A stretch of DNA of 64,000 nucleotides from Paracoccaceae bacterium. Its GTDB lineage: Bacteria > Pseudomonadota > Alphaproteobacteria > Rhodobacterales > Rhodobacteraceae. Location of the stretch: contig JAIOYF010000006.1 of assembly GCA_021741245.1 (NCBI GenBank), forward strand, positions 1 to 64,000. The letters run 5' to 3'. Positions 56,205-64,000 of the stretch are shown here, piece by piece (position 1 is the stretch's first letter; each line of letters begins with the position of its first letter). The notes under the pieces were generated by a model that was given only the letters and a program-made list of their open reading frames with translations, ran no database searches and was not told where the DNA came from. The translations under genes were made by a program, and so were the position numbers.

Positions 56205-57788
56205 ATGTCAGATCAACTCGACCGTTTTGTTGCCGCCGCCAAGGCAGGCAAGATGACGCGCCGCGACTTTGTCGGCCGCACAACGGCCATGGGCCTTTCG
56301 CTTGGCCTTGCCTCGGCGCTGTACACCAAGGCCGCCAATGCGCAGGCCAAGAAAGGCGGTCTGCTGCGCGCAGGGATGCAGGGCGGCGAAAGCACCAACT
56401 CGCTTGATCCGGCGCTGGCCGCATCCGAAGTTCCGTTCATGATCAACATGACATGGGGCGATATGCTGGTAGATGTGGGCCCGACGGGCGAGATCGAATA
56501 CCGCATTGCCGAGGAAATCAGCGCCAATTCCGACGCGACCGAATGGAAGTTCAAGATCCGTCAAGGGGTTGAGTTCCACAACGGCAAGACCGTGACGGCC
56601 GAGGATGTGGTGGCAACCATGCGCCGCCATACGGATGAAAAATCGCAATCCGGCGCGCTGGGTATCGTGCAGGGCATCACCGAGATGTCGGCCGAAGGTG
56701 ACATGGTCACAATGAAGCTCGCGTCAGGCAGCGCCGATTTCCCGTATCTGATGGCGGATTACCACCTGATCATCCAGCCCAATGGTGGCATCGACAACCC
56801 GACTGAAGGCGTGGGTGCGGGCCCCTACAAGGTGGTTGTGCACGAACCGGGCGTCCGCCACGGGTTCGAGAAGTTTGCGAACCACTGGAACCCCGATATC
56901 GGCCATGCCGATCAGGTTGAAATCCTTGTCATCAACGATGGCACTGCCCGGGCCGCTGCCTTGCAGTCGGGTCAGGTGCATATGATCAACCGGGTCGATC
57001 CCAAGATCGCCGATCTTCTGGGGCGCGTGCCGGGCGTGTCTGTGAATGCCGTGGCCGGGCGTGGGCACTATGTGTTCATCATGCATTGCGACAAGGCACC
57101 CTTTGACAACAGTGACCTGCGGATGGCCCTGAAGCTGGGGATCAACCGTCAGGAGATGGTGGACAAGATCCTTGGCGGTCTTGGGTCGCGTGGCAATGAC
57201 TTCCCCATCAACTCAGCCTATCCGCTGTTTGATGATACCATCCCGCAGCGTGACTATGACGCGGCGATGGCCGCCGAGTACTACAAGAAGTCGGGTCACG
57301 ACGGATCGCCCATCGTGCTGCAAGTGGCGGCAGGGGCCTTCCCGGGGGCGGTTGAGGCCGCGCAACTGTTCCAGCAATCGGCACAGGCGGCAGGCATTCC
57401 GCTGGAGCTGAAGCGGGAGCCTGATGATGGCTATTGGTCCAACGTCTGGAACGTGGCACCTTTCTGCGCCTCCTATTGGGGCGGCCGTCCGGTGCAAGAT
57501 CAGATGTATTCCACCGCCTATCTGTCGACCGCGGAATGGAACGACACCAAGTTCAAGAACGCCAAGTTCGACGACCTGCTGGTGGCGGCGCGTGCCGAAC
57601 TTGATGGCGCAAAACGCAAGGGCATGTATTCGGAGATGGCCCATATCTTGCGCGATGAGGGCGGCTTGATCCTGCCGATGTTCAACGACTTTGTCGAAGG
57701 TGTGCGCAGCGAAGTGGCTGGCTGGGAAGCAGACCCGAATGGCGAGTTGATGAACGGGCGGGCGCTTGCGCGTTGCTGGCTGGCCTGA
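56205..57788 (+). CDS. Tat-exported substrate-binding protein, family 5
   Basis: 527 residues. The N-terminus has a twin-arginine motif in KMTRRDFVGRTTAMG followed by a hydrophobic stretch and ANAQA cleavage, so export is by Tat, folded. SBP_bac_5 features include NSLDPALAASEVPF, EWKFKIRQGVEFHNGKTVTAEDV and GAGPYKVVVHEPG. First of a five-gene transporter set. Ligand unknown; it need not be a peptide. Confidence 0.92.
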   Translation: MSDQLDRFVAAAKAGKMTRRDFVGRTTAMGLSLGLASALYTKAANAQAKKGGLLRAGMQGGESTNSLDPALAASEVPFMINMTWGDMLVDVGPTGEIEYRIAEEISANSDATEWKFKIRQGVEFHNGKTVTAEDVVATMRRHTDEKSQSGALGIVQGITEMSAEGDMVTMKLASGSADFPYLMADYHLIIQPNGGIDNPTEGVGAGPYKVVVHEPGVRHGFEKFANHWNPDIGHADQVEILVINDGTARAAALQSGQVHMINRVDPKIADLLGRVPGVSVNAVAGRGHYVFIMHCDKAPFDNSDLRMALKLGINRQEMVDKILGGLGSRGNDFPINSAYPLFDDTIPQRDYDAAMAAEYYKKSGHDGSPIVLQVAAGAFPGAVEAAQLFQQSAQAAGIPLELKREPDDGYWSNVWNVAPFCASYWGGRPVQDQMYSTAYLSTAEWNDTKFKNAKFDDLLVAARAELDGAKRKGMYSEMAHILRDEGGLILPMFNDFVEGVRSEVAGWEADPNGELMNGRALARCWLA

Positions 57789-57790
57789 GG

Positions 57791-58747
57791 GTGCATCCCG
57801 TTTTTAAACTGGTGGTCCAGCGCATCGCGCTGGGCCTCCTTCTCCTTGTCGCGGTCTCTGCAATCATCTTTCTGGGGGTCGAGGCCCTGCCGGGGGATAC
57901 CGCGCAGGCCATTCTTGGTCAGTCGGCCACACCGCAGGCCCTTGCCAATTTGCGGGCTGAAATGGGGCTCGATCAGCCGCCACTGGCCCGCTATGTCGAC
58001 TGGCTGGGCGGGATCATGACGGGCGATCTGGGCACGTCGCTGTCCAACAAGACCGACATTGCCAAAGCCATTGGCCAACGCCTTGGAAATACGCTGTTTC
58101 TGGCCTTTTGGGCGGCCATCATCTCGGTTCCGCTGGCGGTTTTGCTTGGCCTTGTGGCCGCGCGCTATAATGGTCGGTGGCCGGACAAGATCATTTCCGG
58201 CGTGACGCTGTCCACCATCAGCTTGCCGGAATTTGTGGTGGGGTATCTGGTTCTATATTTTCTGGCGGTGAAGTGGCAGTTGTTCCCATCGGTTGCGATG
58301 GTGTTCCCCGGTATGGGCATGATGGAGCGGCTGAATGCCGTGATCTTGCCGGTGATCGTGCTGGTGCTGGTCGTGTTGGCGCATATGATGCGTATGACGC
58401 GTGCCGCGATCCTGAATGTGATGCAATCGGCCTATATCGAGACGGCCGAGCTTAAGGGTCTGTCGCCCATGCAGGTGATCTGGCGCCATGCCTTTCCCAA
58501 TGCCATTGCCCCCGTCGTCAATGTGGTGATGCTGAACCTTGCCTATCTGGTGGTGGGTGTCGTGGTGGTCGAGGTGGTCTTTGTTTACCCCGGAATGGGC
58601 CAATATCTGGTGGACCATGTGACCAAGCGTGACCTGCCGGTGGTGCAGGCGGTTGGTCTGATCTTTGCCGCCGTCTATATCGGTCTGAACATCATGGCAG
58701 ATGTGATTTCGATCCTTGCCAACCCAAGGCTGAGGCACCCGAAATGA
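57791..58747 (+). CDS. ABC transporter permease, DppB type
   Basis: 318 residues from the GTG at 57791, 2 bases after the binding-protein stop; a TTG at 57773 would overlap. Block LRAEMGLDQPPLARYVDWLGGIMTGDLGTS, EAA loop ELKGLSPMQVIWRHAFPNAIAP and VFVYPGMGQYLVDHVTKRD are standard. It overlaps the next permease by 4 bases. Confidence 0.9.
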   Translation: MHPVFKLVVQRIALGLLLLVAVSAIIFLGVEALPGDTAQAILGQSATPQALANLRAEMGLDQPPLARYVDWLGGIMTGDLGTSLSNKTDIAKAIGQRLGNTLFLAFWAAIISVPLAVLLGLVAARYNGRWPDKIISGVTLSTISLPEFVVGYLVLYFLAVKWQLFPSVAMVFPGMGMMERLNAVILPVIVLVLVVLAHMMRMTRAAILNVMQSAYIETAELKGLSPMQVIWRHAFPNAIAPVVNVVMLNLAYLVVGVVVVEVVFVYPGMGQYLVDHVTKRDLPVVQAVGLIFAAVYIGLNIMADVISILANPRLRHPK

Positions 58748-59556
58748 GAATGCCAATTTCCGCCGCCATTGGCCTGATCATGACCGGGGCCTTCTTTCTG
58801 GCCGCCATCTTTGCAGGCGTGATTGCGCCCTATGGCATGGGCGAAATTGTGGGCGGTGTCTGGGACCCGGTCTCGGACAAGCATTGGTTCGGCACAGATG
58901 CAATTGGCCGCGATATGCTGACCCGCATGATCTATGGCGGGCAAACCACGATCTTTGTGGCAACAGCCGCCACGGCCCTGTCGTTCATTACCGGCTCCAT
59001 CCTTGGCTTTACGGCGGCGGTGACGGGCGGGTGGGCCGATCAGGTGCTGTCGCGCCTGGTCGATCTGGTCATGGCCATTCCGTCGCTGATCCTTGCGCTG
59101 GTGATTTTGTCGGTCACGCCGGTGACCTTGCCCGTGCTAATCCTTGTGATCGGCCTGTTGGACGCCACACGCGTCTTTCGCCTTAGCCGCGCCGTGGCGG
59201 TGGATATCACCGTGATGGATTACGTCGAAGCCGCCCGCCTGCGTGGCGAGGGCTGGGCCTGGATCATCTTTCGCGAGATATTGCCCAATGCCCTGTCGCC
59301 GCTTGTCGCGGAACTTGGCCTGCGCTTTATCTTTGCGGTCTTGTTCATCTCGACCCTCTCGTTCCTTGGCCTTGGCGTGCAGCCGCCACTGGCCGATTGG
59401 GGCGGGATCGTAAAGGAAAACTCGGCCGGTCTTGTCTATGGCATCCCGGCCGCCCTGATCCCGGCCTTTGCCATCGCGGCCTTGGCCATATCGGTCAACC
59501 TTGTGGCCGACTGGGTGCTTGGCCGCACCACAAGCCTGAAGGGGGGCCGGGGATGA
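58744..59556 (+). CDS. ABC transporter permease, DppC type
   Basis: 270 residues, shorter than most DppC proteins because the N-terminal cytoplasmic segment is brief. HWFGTDAIGRDMLTRMIYGGQT, EAA loop ARLRGEGWAWIIFREILPNALSP and SFLGLGVQPPLADWGGIV identify it. The ATPase gene follows after 103 bases that contain repeat copy D. Confidence 0.9.
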   Translation: MRMPISAAIGLIMTGAFFLAAIFAGVIAPYGMGEIVGGVWDPVSDKHWFGTDAIGRDMLTRMIYGGQTTIFVATAATALSFITGSILGFTAAVTGGWADQVLSRLVDLVMAIPSLILALVILSVTPVTLPVLILVIGLLDATRVFRLSRAVAVDITVMDYVEAARLRGEGWAWIIFREILPNALSPLVAELGLRFIFAVLFISTLSFLGLGVQPPLADWGGIVKENSAGLVYGIPAALIPAFAIAALAISVNLVADWVLGRTTSLKGGRG

Positions 59557-59585
59557 GCCGGACCTGTCTTGCGTGCTTTGCCCAA

Positions 59586-59642
59586 GGCCGGGGGGTTTCA
59601 CACCCCCCGGACCCCCCGTGGGATATTTATGAACAGATGAAA
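59586..59642 (+). repeat. Dispersed repeat, copy D, inside the transporter operon
   Basis: GGCCGGGGGGTTTCACACCC, then CCCGGACCCCCCGTGG and the core GATATTTATGAACAGATGAAAG. It sits between permease and ATPase genes of one operon. Nearly the same sequence appears inverted at 34075-34127. Confidence 0.85.
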
Positions 59643-59659
59643 GACGACAGGGGGCGGGA

Positions 59660-61294
59660 ATGAGCAGATCTTTGCTTGAGATCAGCAATCTGCGGATTGA
59701 CGCCACAGCCTATCCGCCGGGAGAGCCGCCCAAGACGATCGTCCTGGTGGATGGGGTGTCGCTGACTCTTGAAAAGGGCAAGGTGCTGGGGCTGATCGGC
59801 GAATCCGGGGCGGGGAAATCCACCATCGGCCTCGCCTCCATGGCGTATGGTCGGGGGGGCGCGCGGCTGACGGGTGGGACGATCACACTCAACGGTCGTG
59901 AGATCCGTCTGGCCGACGCCCGTGCCTTGCGATCCTTGCGTGGGCGCGAAGTGACCTATGTCGCCCAATCCGCGGCTGCCGCCTTCAACCCCGCGATCAA
60001 ACTGATTGACCAAGTCATTGAGACCTCGCTCTCCCATGGCATCATGGATCGGGCCGAGGCCGAGGCGCGGGCGGTCATGCTGTTTGGCAAACTGGGTCTA
60101 CCCAACCCCGAAACCTTTGGCACGCGCTATCCGCATCAGGTGTCGGGTGGTCAGTTGCAGCGCGCGATGACGGCTATGGCCTTGTGCCCCAAGCCCGATC
60201 TTGTGGTTTTTGATGAACCCACCACTGCGCTTGACGTGACCACACAGATTGACGTGCTGGCCGCCATCAAGGATGCGATCCGGGATACCGGGGTCGCGGC
60301 GCTTTACATCACCCATGACCTTGCCGTGGTGGCGCAGGTGGCCGACGATATCTTGGTGCTGCGCCATGGCAAAAAGGTGGAATATGGCCCCACCGAACAG
60401 ATCATCACCGCCCCGGGCGAGGCCTATACCCAAGCCCTCGTCTCGGTCCGCTCGATTGACCACAAGGAAAAGGCCCCGGCTGAGGCTGTCTTGTCGGTCA
60501 AGGCGGTGACCGCCCGTTACAAGGGCACGAATTTTGATGTGCTCAAGGCCATCACCATCGATCTGCCTGCCGGTCAGACCCTTGCCGTGGTTGGCGAAAG
60601 TGGTTCTGGCAAATCCACCCTTGCCCGCGCGATCACCGGGCTTTTGCCCCCGTCGAAGGGTGAGATCACTTTTGCCGGGCGCAAACTCTCGCCGCAGCTT
60701 TCCGGACGCTCGCGCGATGACCTGCGCGAGATTCAGATGATTTACCAGATGGCCGATACGGCGATGAACCCGCGCCAGACCGTGGGAACCATCATCGGCC
60801 GCCCATTGGAATTCTACTTTGGCCTGCGGGGCGAGGCAAAACGCAAACGCATTCAGGAATTGTTGGACCAGATCGAAATGGGCAGCGGTTACATCGACCG
60901 CTATCCCGCCGAACTGTCCGGTGGTCAAAAACAGCGCGTGTGCATCGCCCGCGCCCTTGCGGCCAAACCAAAGCTGATCATCTGTGATGAGGTCACCTCG
61001 GCGCTTGATCCGCTGGTGGCAGACGGCATCTTGAAACTTTTGCTGAACCTGCAGGCCGTCGAACATGTGGCTTACCTTTTCATCACCCATGACCTTGCGA
61101 CCGTCCGTGCGATTTCTGACCGGATTGCCGTGATGTATCGGGGTGAGGTGGTGCGCTATGGCCAGAAATCCGATGTTCTGGCCCCGCCCTTTGACGATTA
61201 CACCGACCTTCTGTTGTCCTCGGTCCCCGAGATGCAGTTGGGCTGGCTGGAACAGGTGCTCAAACATCGCAAGATGGAAAGCGCCGGAAACTGA
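59660..61294 (+). CDS. Fused double ATPase of the ABC transporter (DppD-DppF type)
   Basis: 544 residues with two complete nucleotide-binding domains. The first (about 5-260) has GESGAGKST, VSGGQLQRAMTAMAL, VFDEPTTALDVT and YITHDLAVVAQ. The second (about 275-535) has GESGSGKST, LSGGQKQRVCIARAL, ICDEVTSALDPL and FITHDLATVRAI. One fused subunit replaces two separate ATPases. Partners are the permeases just upstream. Confidence 0.93.
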   Translation: MSRSLLEISNLRIDATAYPPGEPPKTIVLVDGVSLTLEKGKVLGLIGESGAGKSTIGLASMAYGRGGARLTGGTITLNGREIRLADARALRSLRGREVTYVAQSAAAAFNPAIKLIDQVIETSLSHGIMDRAEAEARAVMLFGKLGLPNPETFGTRYPHQVSGGQLQRAMTAMALCPKPDLVVFDEPTTALDVTTQIDVLAAIKDAIRDTGVAALYITHDLAVVAQVADDILVLRHGKKVEYGPTEQIITAPGEAYTQALVSVRSIDHKEKAPAEAVLSVKAVTARYKGTNFDVLKAITIDLPAGQTLAVVGESGSGKSTLARAITGLLPPSKGEITFAGRKLSPQLSGRSRDDLREIQMIYQMADTAMNPRQTVGTIIGRPLEFYFGLRGEAKRKRIQELLDQIEMGSGYIDRYPAELSGGQKQRVCIARALAAKPKLIICDEVTSALDPLVADGILKLLLNLQAVEHVAYLFITHDLATVRAISDRIAVMYRGEVVRYGQKSDVLAPPFDDYTDLLLSSVPEMQLGWLEQVLKHRKMESAGN

Positions 61295-61295
61295 C

Positions 61296-61337
61296 TTTCA
61301 TCTGTTCTTAAATATCCCCGCCGGAGGCTTCCGCCGC
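61296..61337 (-). repeat. Dispersed repeat, copy E (inverted, shorter)
   Basis: On the minus strand: CGGCGGAAGCCTCCGGCGGG, then GATATTTAAGAACAGATGAAA. It lies in the 78-base gap between the ATPase and phosphodiesterase genes. The GGCGGAAGCCTCCGGCG stretch can fold. Confidence 0.75.
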
Positions 61338-61372
61338 AAGGTGCCGGGCGACCGGTCGGGCAGGAGCGTGAC

Positions 61373-62209
61373 ATGACCCGCAGACTTCTTTTGATCATCC
61401 TCGACGGTGTGCCCTACCGCAATTGGCGCCGGTTGTTTGGCAATCTTGAGGGCTGGGTGCAACAGGGCCATGCCCGTGTCTGGCGGATGCGCTCGGTGCT
61501 ACCGTCAACCTCTGCCTCGTGCTATGCCTCGATCCATACCGGCGTGCCGCCACAGGTGCACCGTGTTTGGGGCAATGAGGCAGTTCATAAACTCGACCTG
61601 CCGGATATCTTTTCCGAATGTGCCAAGGCGGGGCGTCGCACGGGGGCGGTGACGCATTCGTTTTGGTCCGAGTTCTTTCAGCGCGCCCCCTTCGATCTGG
61701 TGCGCGACATCGAATATGACGAAGAAGCGGGCCCCATCCATCATGGCCGTTTTCACACCATGACCGGTTATGGCAATATCAACCAGATGACGCCCAGCGA
61801 TGTGGACCTGTTCGCAACCCTGACCCGATTGTGTGAGGTCAAGGGGATCGACTATGGCATCTTGCACACCTGCACGCTCGACAGCATGGGGCACAGATTT
61901 TTCCATGATTGCGAAGAGATGGACAATGCCTGCTATATGATGGACGCAATGCTTGCGCCATTTCTGCAGCGCTGGCGTGATCAGGGCTATGAGGTGATCG
62001 TGACCGCGGATCACGGGCAAGACGCGCGGGGCCATCATGGCGGGACGGGCGATCTGCAGCAGGAGTTCGCCTTTTACTATTTTGGCGACAGTGCGATGCC
62101 GCCTGCCGACGTTGTTCTGGATCAACTGGCCCTCGCACCTTCGATCCTGACGCGTCTGGGTGTGCCTGTGCCGGACACGATGAAGGCTGCGCCGTTTTTC
62201 ACGGGGTGA
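61373..62209 (+). CDS. Alkaline-phosphatase superfamily protein (nucleotide pyrophosphatase/phosphodiesterase-like)
   Basis: 278 residues. LLLIILDGVPYRNW gives the first metal aspartate, LPSTSASCYASIHTGVPP the nucleophile region, then DSMGHRFFHDCEEMD and VTADHGQDARGHHGGTGD with further metal ligands. This is the core of NPP-type phosphodiesterases, compact and without a signal peptide, so cytoplasmic. It probably cleaves a phosphorus or sulfur ester on the imported substrate. The exact reaction is unknown. Confidence 0.82.
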   Translation: MTRRLLLIILDGVPYRNWRRLFGNLEGWVQQGHARVWRMRSVLPSTSASCYASIHTGVPPQVHRVWGNEAVHKLDLPDIFSECAKAGRRTGAVTHSFWSEFFQRAPFDLVRDIEYDEEAGPIHHGRFHTMTGYGNINQMTPSDVDLFATLTRLCEVKGIDYGILHTCTLDSMGHRFFHDCEEMDNACYMMDAMLAPFLQRWRDQGYEVIVTADHGQDARGHHGGTGDLQQEFAFYYFGDSAMPPADVVLDQLALAPSILTRLGVPVPDTMKAAPFFTG

Positions 62210-62210
62210 T

Positions 62211-62267
62211 GGGGGGCTTTGCCCCCCGCGCTGACGCGCTCCCCCCAGGATATTTGGAAACAGATGA
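62211..62267 (+). repeat. Dispersed repeat, copy F
   Basis: GGGGGGCTTTGCCCCCC hairpin, GCGCTGACGCGC hairpin, then CAGGATATTTGGAAACAGATGA. It fills the space between two convergent genes, where it could terminate transcription. Confidence 0.85.
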
Positions 62268-62269
62268 CG

Positions 62270-63016
62270 TCAGTGGGCGTAGTCGGGGGCGTCTGAGTCG
62301 AGCAGGGCCTTGATCTCGCGCAGGTGGTCGTCGGCGAATGCGGGATAGGTTTCCCATTCTTGCGCCGTCTTTTCGGCGACGTCATCGGGAAGATATCGCA
62401 GCGGCTGACCTGTTTGCAGGGCGCGGATATAGGTCTCGGCGGCGCGTTCAAAGTAGTAGAGGCGGTTGAAGGTCTCTGCGACCGTGCGCCCGATGATCAG
62501 CACGCCATGGTTGCCCATGACCATCGTTGTGATCTTTGGATCAGACAAAAGTTGCACGCAACGCGCGGCCTCTTCCTCGAACGCCATGCCGCCATAGTGA
62601 TCATCGACCACGACGCGGTTGTGGAACATGGCGCTGTTTTGATCGATCGCGGGCAGGCGGCTGTCGGCAAGGCTTGCCAGAACGGTGGCATGGATGGAAT
62701 GCACGTGCATCGCGCAGCGCGCATGGGGGCAGGCGCGGTGCAGCGCCCCATGCAGGCCCCATGCGGTCGGGTCCGGTGCATCGGGGCGGTTCATGGTGGC
62801 GGGATCATTGGCATCAATCTCGATCAGACCCGAGGCGTTGATCCGTGAAAAATGCCGCCCAGCCGGGTTGATCAAAAAACGCGAGCCGCTGTCATTTACA
62901 GCAAGGCTGAAGTGGTTGGCCACCGCCTCATGCATGTTCAGCCGTGCCGACCAGCGAAAGGCGGCTGACATATCAACGCGTTCGGCCCAATGGGTGATAT
63001 TGGCATGCTGGTTCAT
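62270..63016 (-). CDS. Class II aldolase/adducin family protein
   Basis: 248 residues. Zinc histidines in AMHVHSIHATVLAS and a third in MGNHGVLIIGRT. The catalytic glutamate region NMHEAVANHFSLAV is near the N-terminus. Members cleave sugar phosphates or act as decarboxylases and epimerases; the substrate is unknown here. GAGGAA precedes the ATG and lies inside the end of a small upstream frame. Confidence 0.88.
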   Translation of the reverse strand: MNQHANITHWAERVDMSAAFRWSARLNMHEAVANHFSLAVNDSGSRFLINPAGRHFSRINASGLIEIDANDPATMNRPDAPDPTAWGLHGALHRACPHARCAMHVHSIHATVLASLADSRLPAIDQNSAMFHNRVVVDDHYGGMAFEEEAARCVQLLSDPKITTMVMGNHGVLIIGRTVAETFNRLYYFERAAETYIRALQTGQPLRYLPDDVAEKTAQEWETYPAFADDHLREIKALLDSDAPDYAH

Positions 63017-63018
63017 GG

Positions 63019-63171
63019 CTATTCCTCGACGGGTCGGTGTTTGGGGGCGGGGCCTTCAAGGATCCGGACACGCGACCTTTGTGCGCGGTCCGCAAGGATG
63101 GTCTCTTCGGTTGCGCGCAGAAAAGGGCGGATCGGCATGGCAATAAGTGTTTGGTAATCAGCGCCTGTCAT
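63019..63171 (-). CDS. Possible small protein upstream of the aldolase gene
   Basis: A 50-residue frame (MTGADYQTLIAMPIRPFLRA...) ends 2 bases before the aldolase ATG, and its last codons contain the aldolase ribosome site. The close spacing suggests coupling, but no good ribosome site precedes its own ATG and I recognise no family. It may be a leader frame without function. Confidence 0.35.
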   Translation of the reverse strand: MTGADYQTLIAMPIRPFLRATEETILADRAQRSRVRILEGPAPKHRPVEE

Positions 63172-63332
63172 GATGCCCAAAGGATTGTGACCCTGATCTT
63201 TGACAGTGTCTGACAATCCAAGGTGGAACAAGCGGATAATACGTATAGTTCCGGGGCAAGAATGCCTGAATCCCTCAAATGAACGCAGATATCTCCGTCC
63301 ATATCATTGGTGCGGAACATGGAGGAAATACC

Positions 63333-63767
63333 ATGCAGTTGTTCAAGAAGATCGAGTTCGAAAACAGTTCCCAAGTCGGCTGGGGGATTGAAGCCATGGT
63401 GGCCTCCCATGAAGGGGCGAATGGGAACACGGGAAAACGGATAAGCAGCCTTGGCGGGCGCGTTACTTGCCATGATCAGCTTTATGATGCCCTGTCTGCC
63501 TTGATGGATGATCCAAGGGCGGCGCATGTTCTTGTCGTCGATTGCGACAGCTTTGGCGGGCTGAGTGTTGGCCGGCGGGCCTTTGCGATGCTGTCAGAAG
63601 ACGTGGAGCGTTTCCCGGTCATCCTGATTTCGAAGGAATGCGGCGAACAGACCTTTCCGTTTTCGCGTGAGGCGCCGATTGTCTTGCGCGGGCCTGTCTC
63701 ATCGCTCGCATTGCGGGTGGCGTTTGAAAAAAGCTTTCGTGGCCAAGTATTGCATTCGTGCAGTTAG
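63333..63767 (+). CDS. Hypothetical protein with a receiver-like pattern
   Basis: 144 residues from the ATG at 63333, chosen because GGAGGAAA lies 7 bases upstream; an in-frame ATG at 63279 has no ribosome site. The stretch HVLVVDCDSFGGLSVGRRAF, then FPVILISKECGEQTFPF, then APIVLRGPVSSLALRVAFE resembles the beta-alpha rhythm of response-regulator receiver domains (D-D, S/T and K-P positions). Here proline follows a glycine where lysine-proline is usual, so it may be a degenerate receiver. No output domain or kinase is nearby. Confidence 0.65.
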   Translation: MQLFKKIEFENSSQVGWGIEAMVASHEGANGNTGKRISSLGGRVTCHDQLYDALSALMDDPRAAHVLVVDCDSFGGLSVGRRAFAMLSEDVERFPVILISKECGEQTFPFSREAPIVLRGPVSSLALRVAFEKSFRGQVLHSCS

Positions 63768-63848
63768 GTCGCCGTTGGGCCCGACAGCGGCAAGCGGTCG
63801 ACATACACAAATGGTCTGTTTCGACGGACCACTTCCCAATATTTAAAA

Positions 63849-63872
63849 AGGCGCATCACCAAAGATGCGCCT
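63849..63872 (-). terminator. Rho-independent terminator for a minus-strand transcript
   Basis: AGGCGCATC and GATGCGCCT form a 9-base-pair stem with a 6-base loop. On the minus strand TTTTTAAAT follows. It should end a gene that starts beyond the right edge of the window. Confidence 0.75.
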
Positions 63873-63948
63873 CACATTCATTTTAAGGACCTTTGGACCA
63901 CTAGAAACCCTGCAGCGGCGCGTTCCGGCTTAGGCCAGCGCCAGGTTC

Positions 63949-63999
63949 TTATGACAGTGCGAGGTTCGTTGCCGACTCGCGGCCGTCACGACCTGCTTC
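63949..63999 (-). CDS. Possible C-terminal end of a gene beyond the window
   Basis: The minus-strand terminator at 63849 implies a gene ending near here. Two frames stay open to the edge. One gives EAGRDGRESATNLALS with a stop at 63949; the other gives ...HCHKNLALA with a stop at 63930. I cannot choose between them and recognise neither. Confidence 0.25.
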   Translation of the reverse strand, partial: EAGRDGRESATNLALS

Positions 64000-64000
64000 G

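Overview
The window is high-GC alphaproteobacterial DNA, almost certainly a Rhodobacteraceae (Roseobacter-group) chromosome. The basis is gene content and protein style: a murC-DUF2484 cell-wall cluster, short-type ArgC, BetC choline sulfatase, a carnitine dehydrogenase-thioesterase fusion, many peptide-type ABC transporters, and a dispersed intergenic repeat with a GGATATTT-AACAGATGA core. Species cannot be assigned from sequence alone.

Layout. 0-0.6 kb: right end of an IS3-family element inserted into a decayed tyrosine-integrase gene. 0.6-5.7 kb: one 1709-residue protein joining a DEDD exonuclease-like domain, a RecQ helicase and a UvrD helicase. 5.9-10.3 kb: a minimal Csu-type (spore-coat-U) chaperone-usher pilus operon whose chaperone lacks its second domain. 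11-11.7 kb: tRNA-Ser(GCU) and a frameshifted gene relic. 11.8-24.6 kb: housekeeping genes (ychF, trpA, an Lrp regulator, argC, lldD, an MFS transporter, rplY, divergent katG/oxyR, a glycosyltransferase, pth). 24.8-28 kb: an M3 peptidase and a lipoprotein.

28.3-36.9 kb: a same-strand set with genes for every step of a plausible gamma-butyrobetaine -> crotonobetainyl-CoA -> carnitine -> 3-dehydrocarnitine -> glycine betaine route: an NDP-forming acyl-CoA ligase, an acyl-CoA dehydrogenase, CaiD, carnitine dehydrogenase fused to betainyl-CoA thioesterase, and a BKACE enzyme. It also holds an SDR, an HD-domain diiron-type protein and a lipocalin of unknown role. 36.9-49.2 kb: part of the division/cell-wall cluster (murD ... 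ftsW-murG-murC-DUF2484 x2). It is split by a peptide ABC transporter whose last gene is a translationally coupled M19 dipeptidase, and murB is not in its usual place.

49.3-63 kb: a DUF2161 nuclease-fold protein, OsmC, a GMC oxidoreductase and betC. Then, divergently, comes a catabolic/uptake set: CocE-like hydrolase, Tat-exported binding protein, two permeases, fused double ATPase and a phosphodiesterase-superfamily protein. A class II aldolase lies on the opposite strand. The window ends with a small receiver-like hypothetical protein and a terminator. Carnitine breakdown and choline sulfate hydrolysis both lead toward glycine betaine, so quaternary-amine metabolism is a recurring theme.

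The strongest leads are the exonuclease-RecQ-UvrD protein beside mobile-element scars, the carnitine cluster with two unexplained members, the dispersed GGATATTT repeat (one copy is translated in frame inside an enzyme), and the peptide uptake/dipeptidase operon inside the peptidoglycan cluster.
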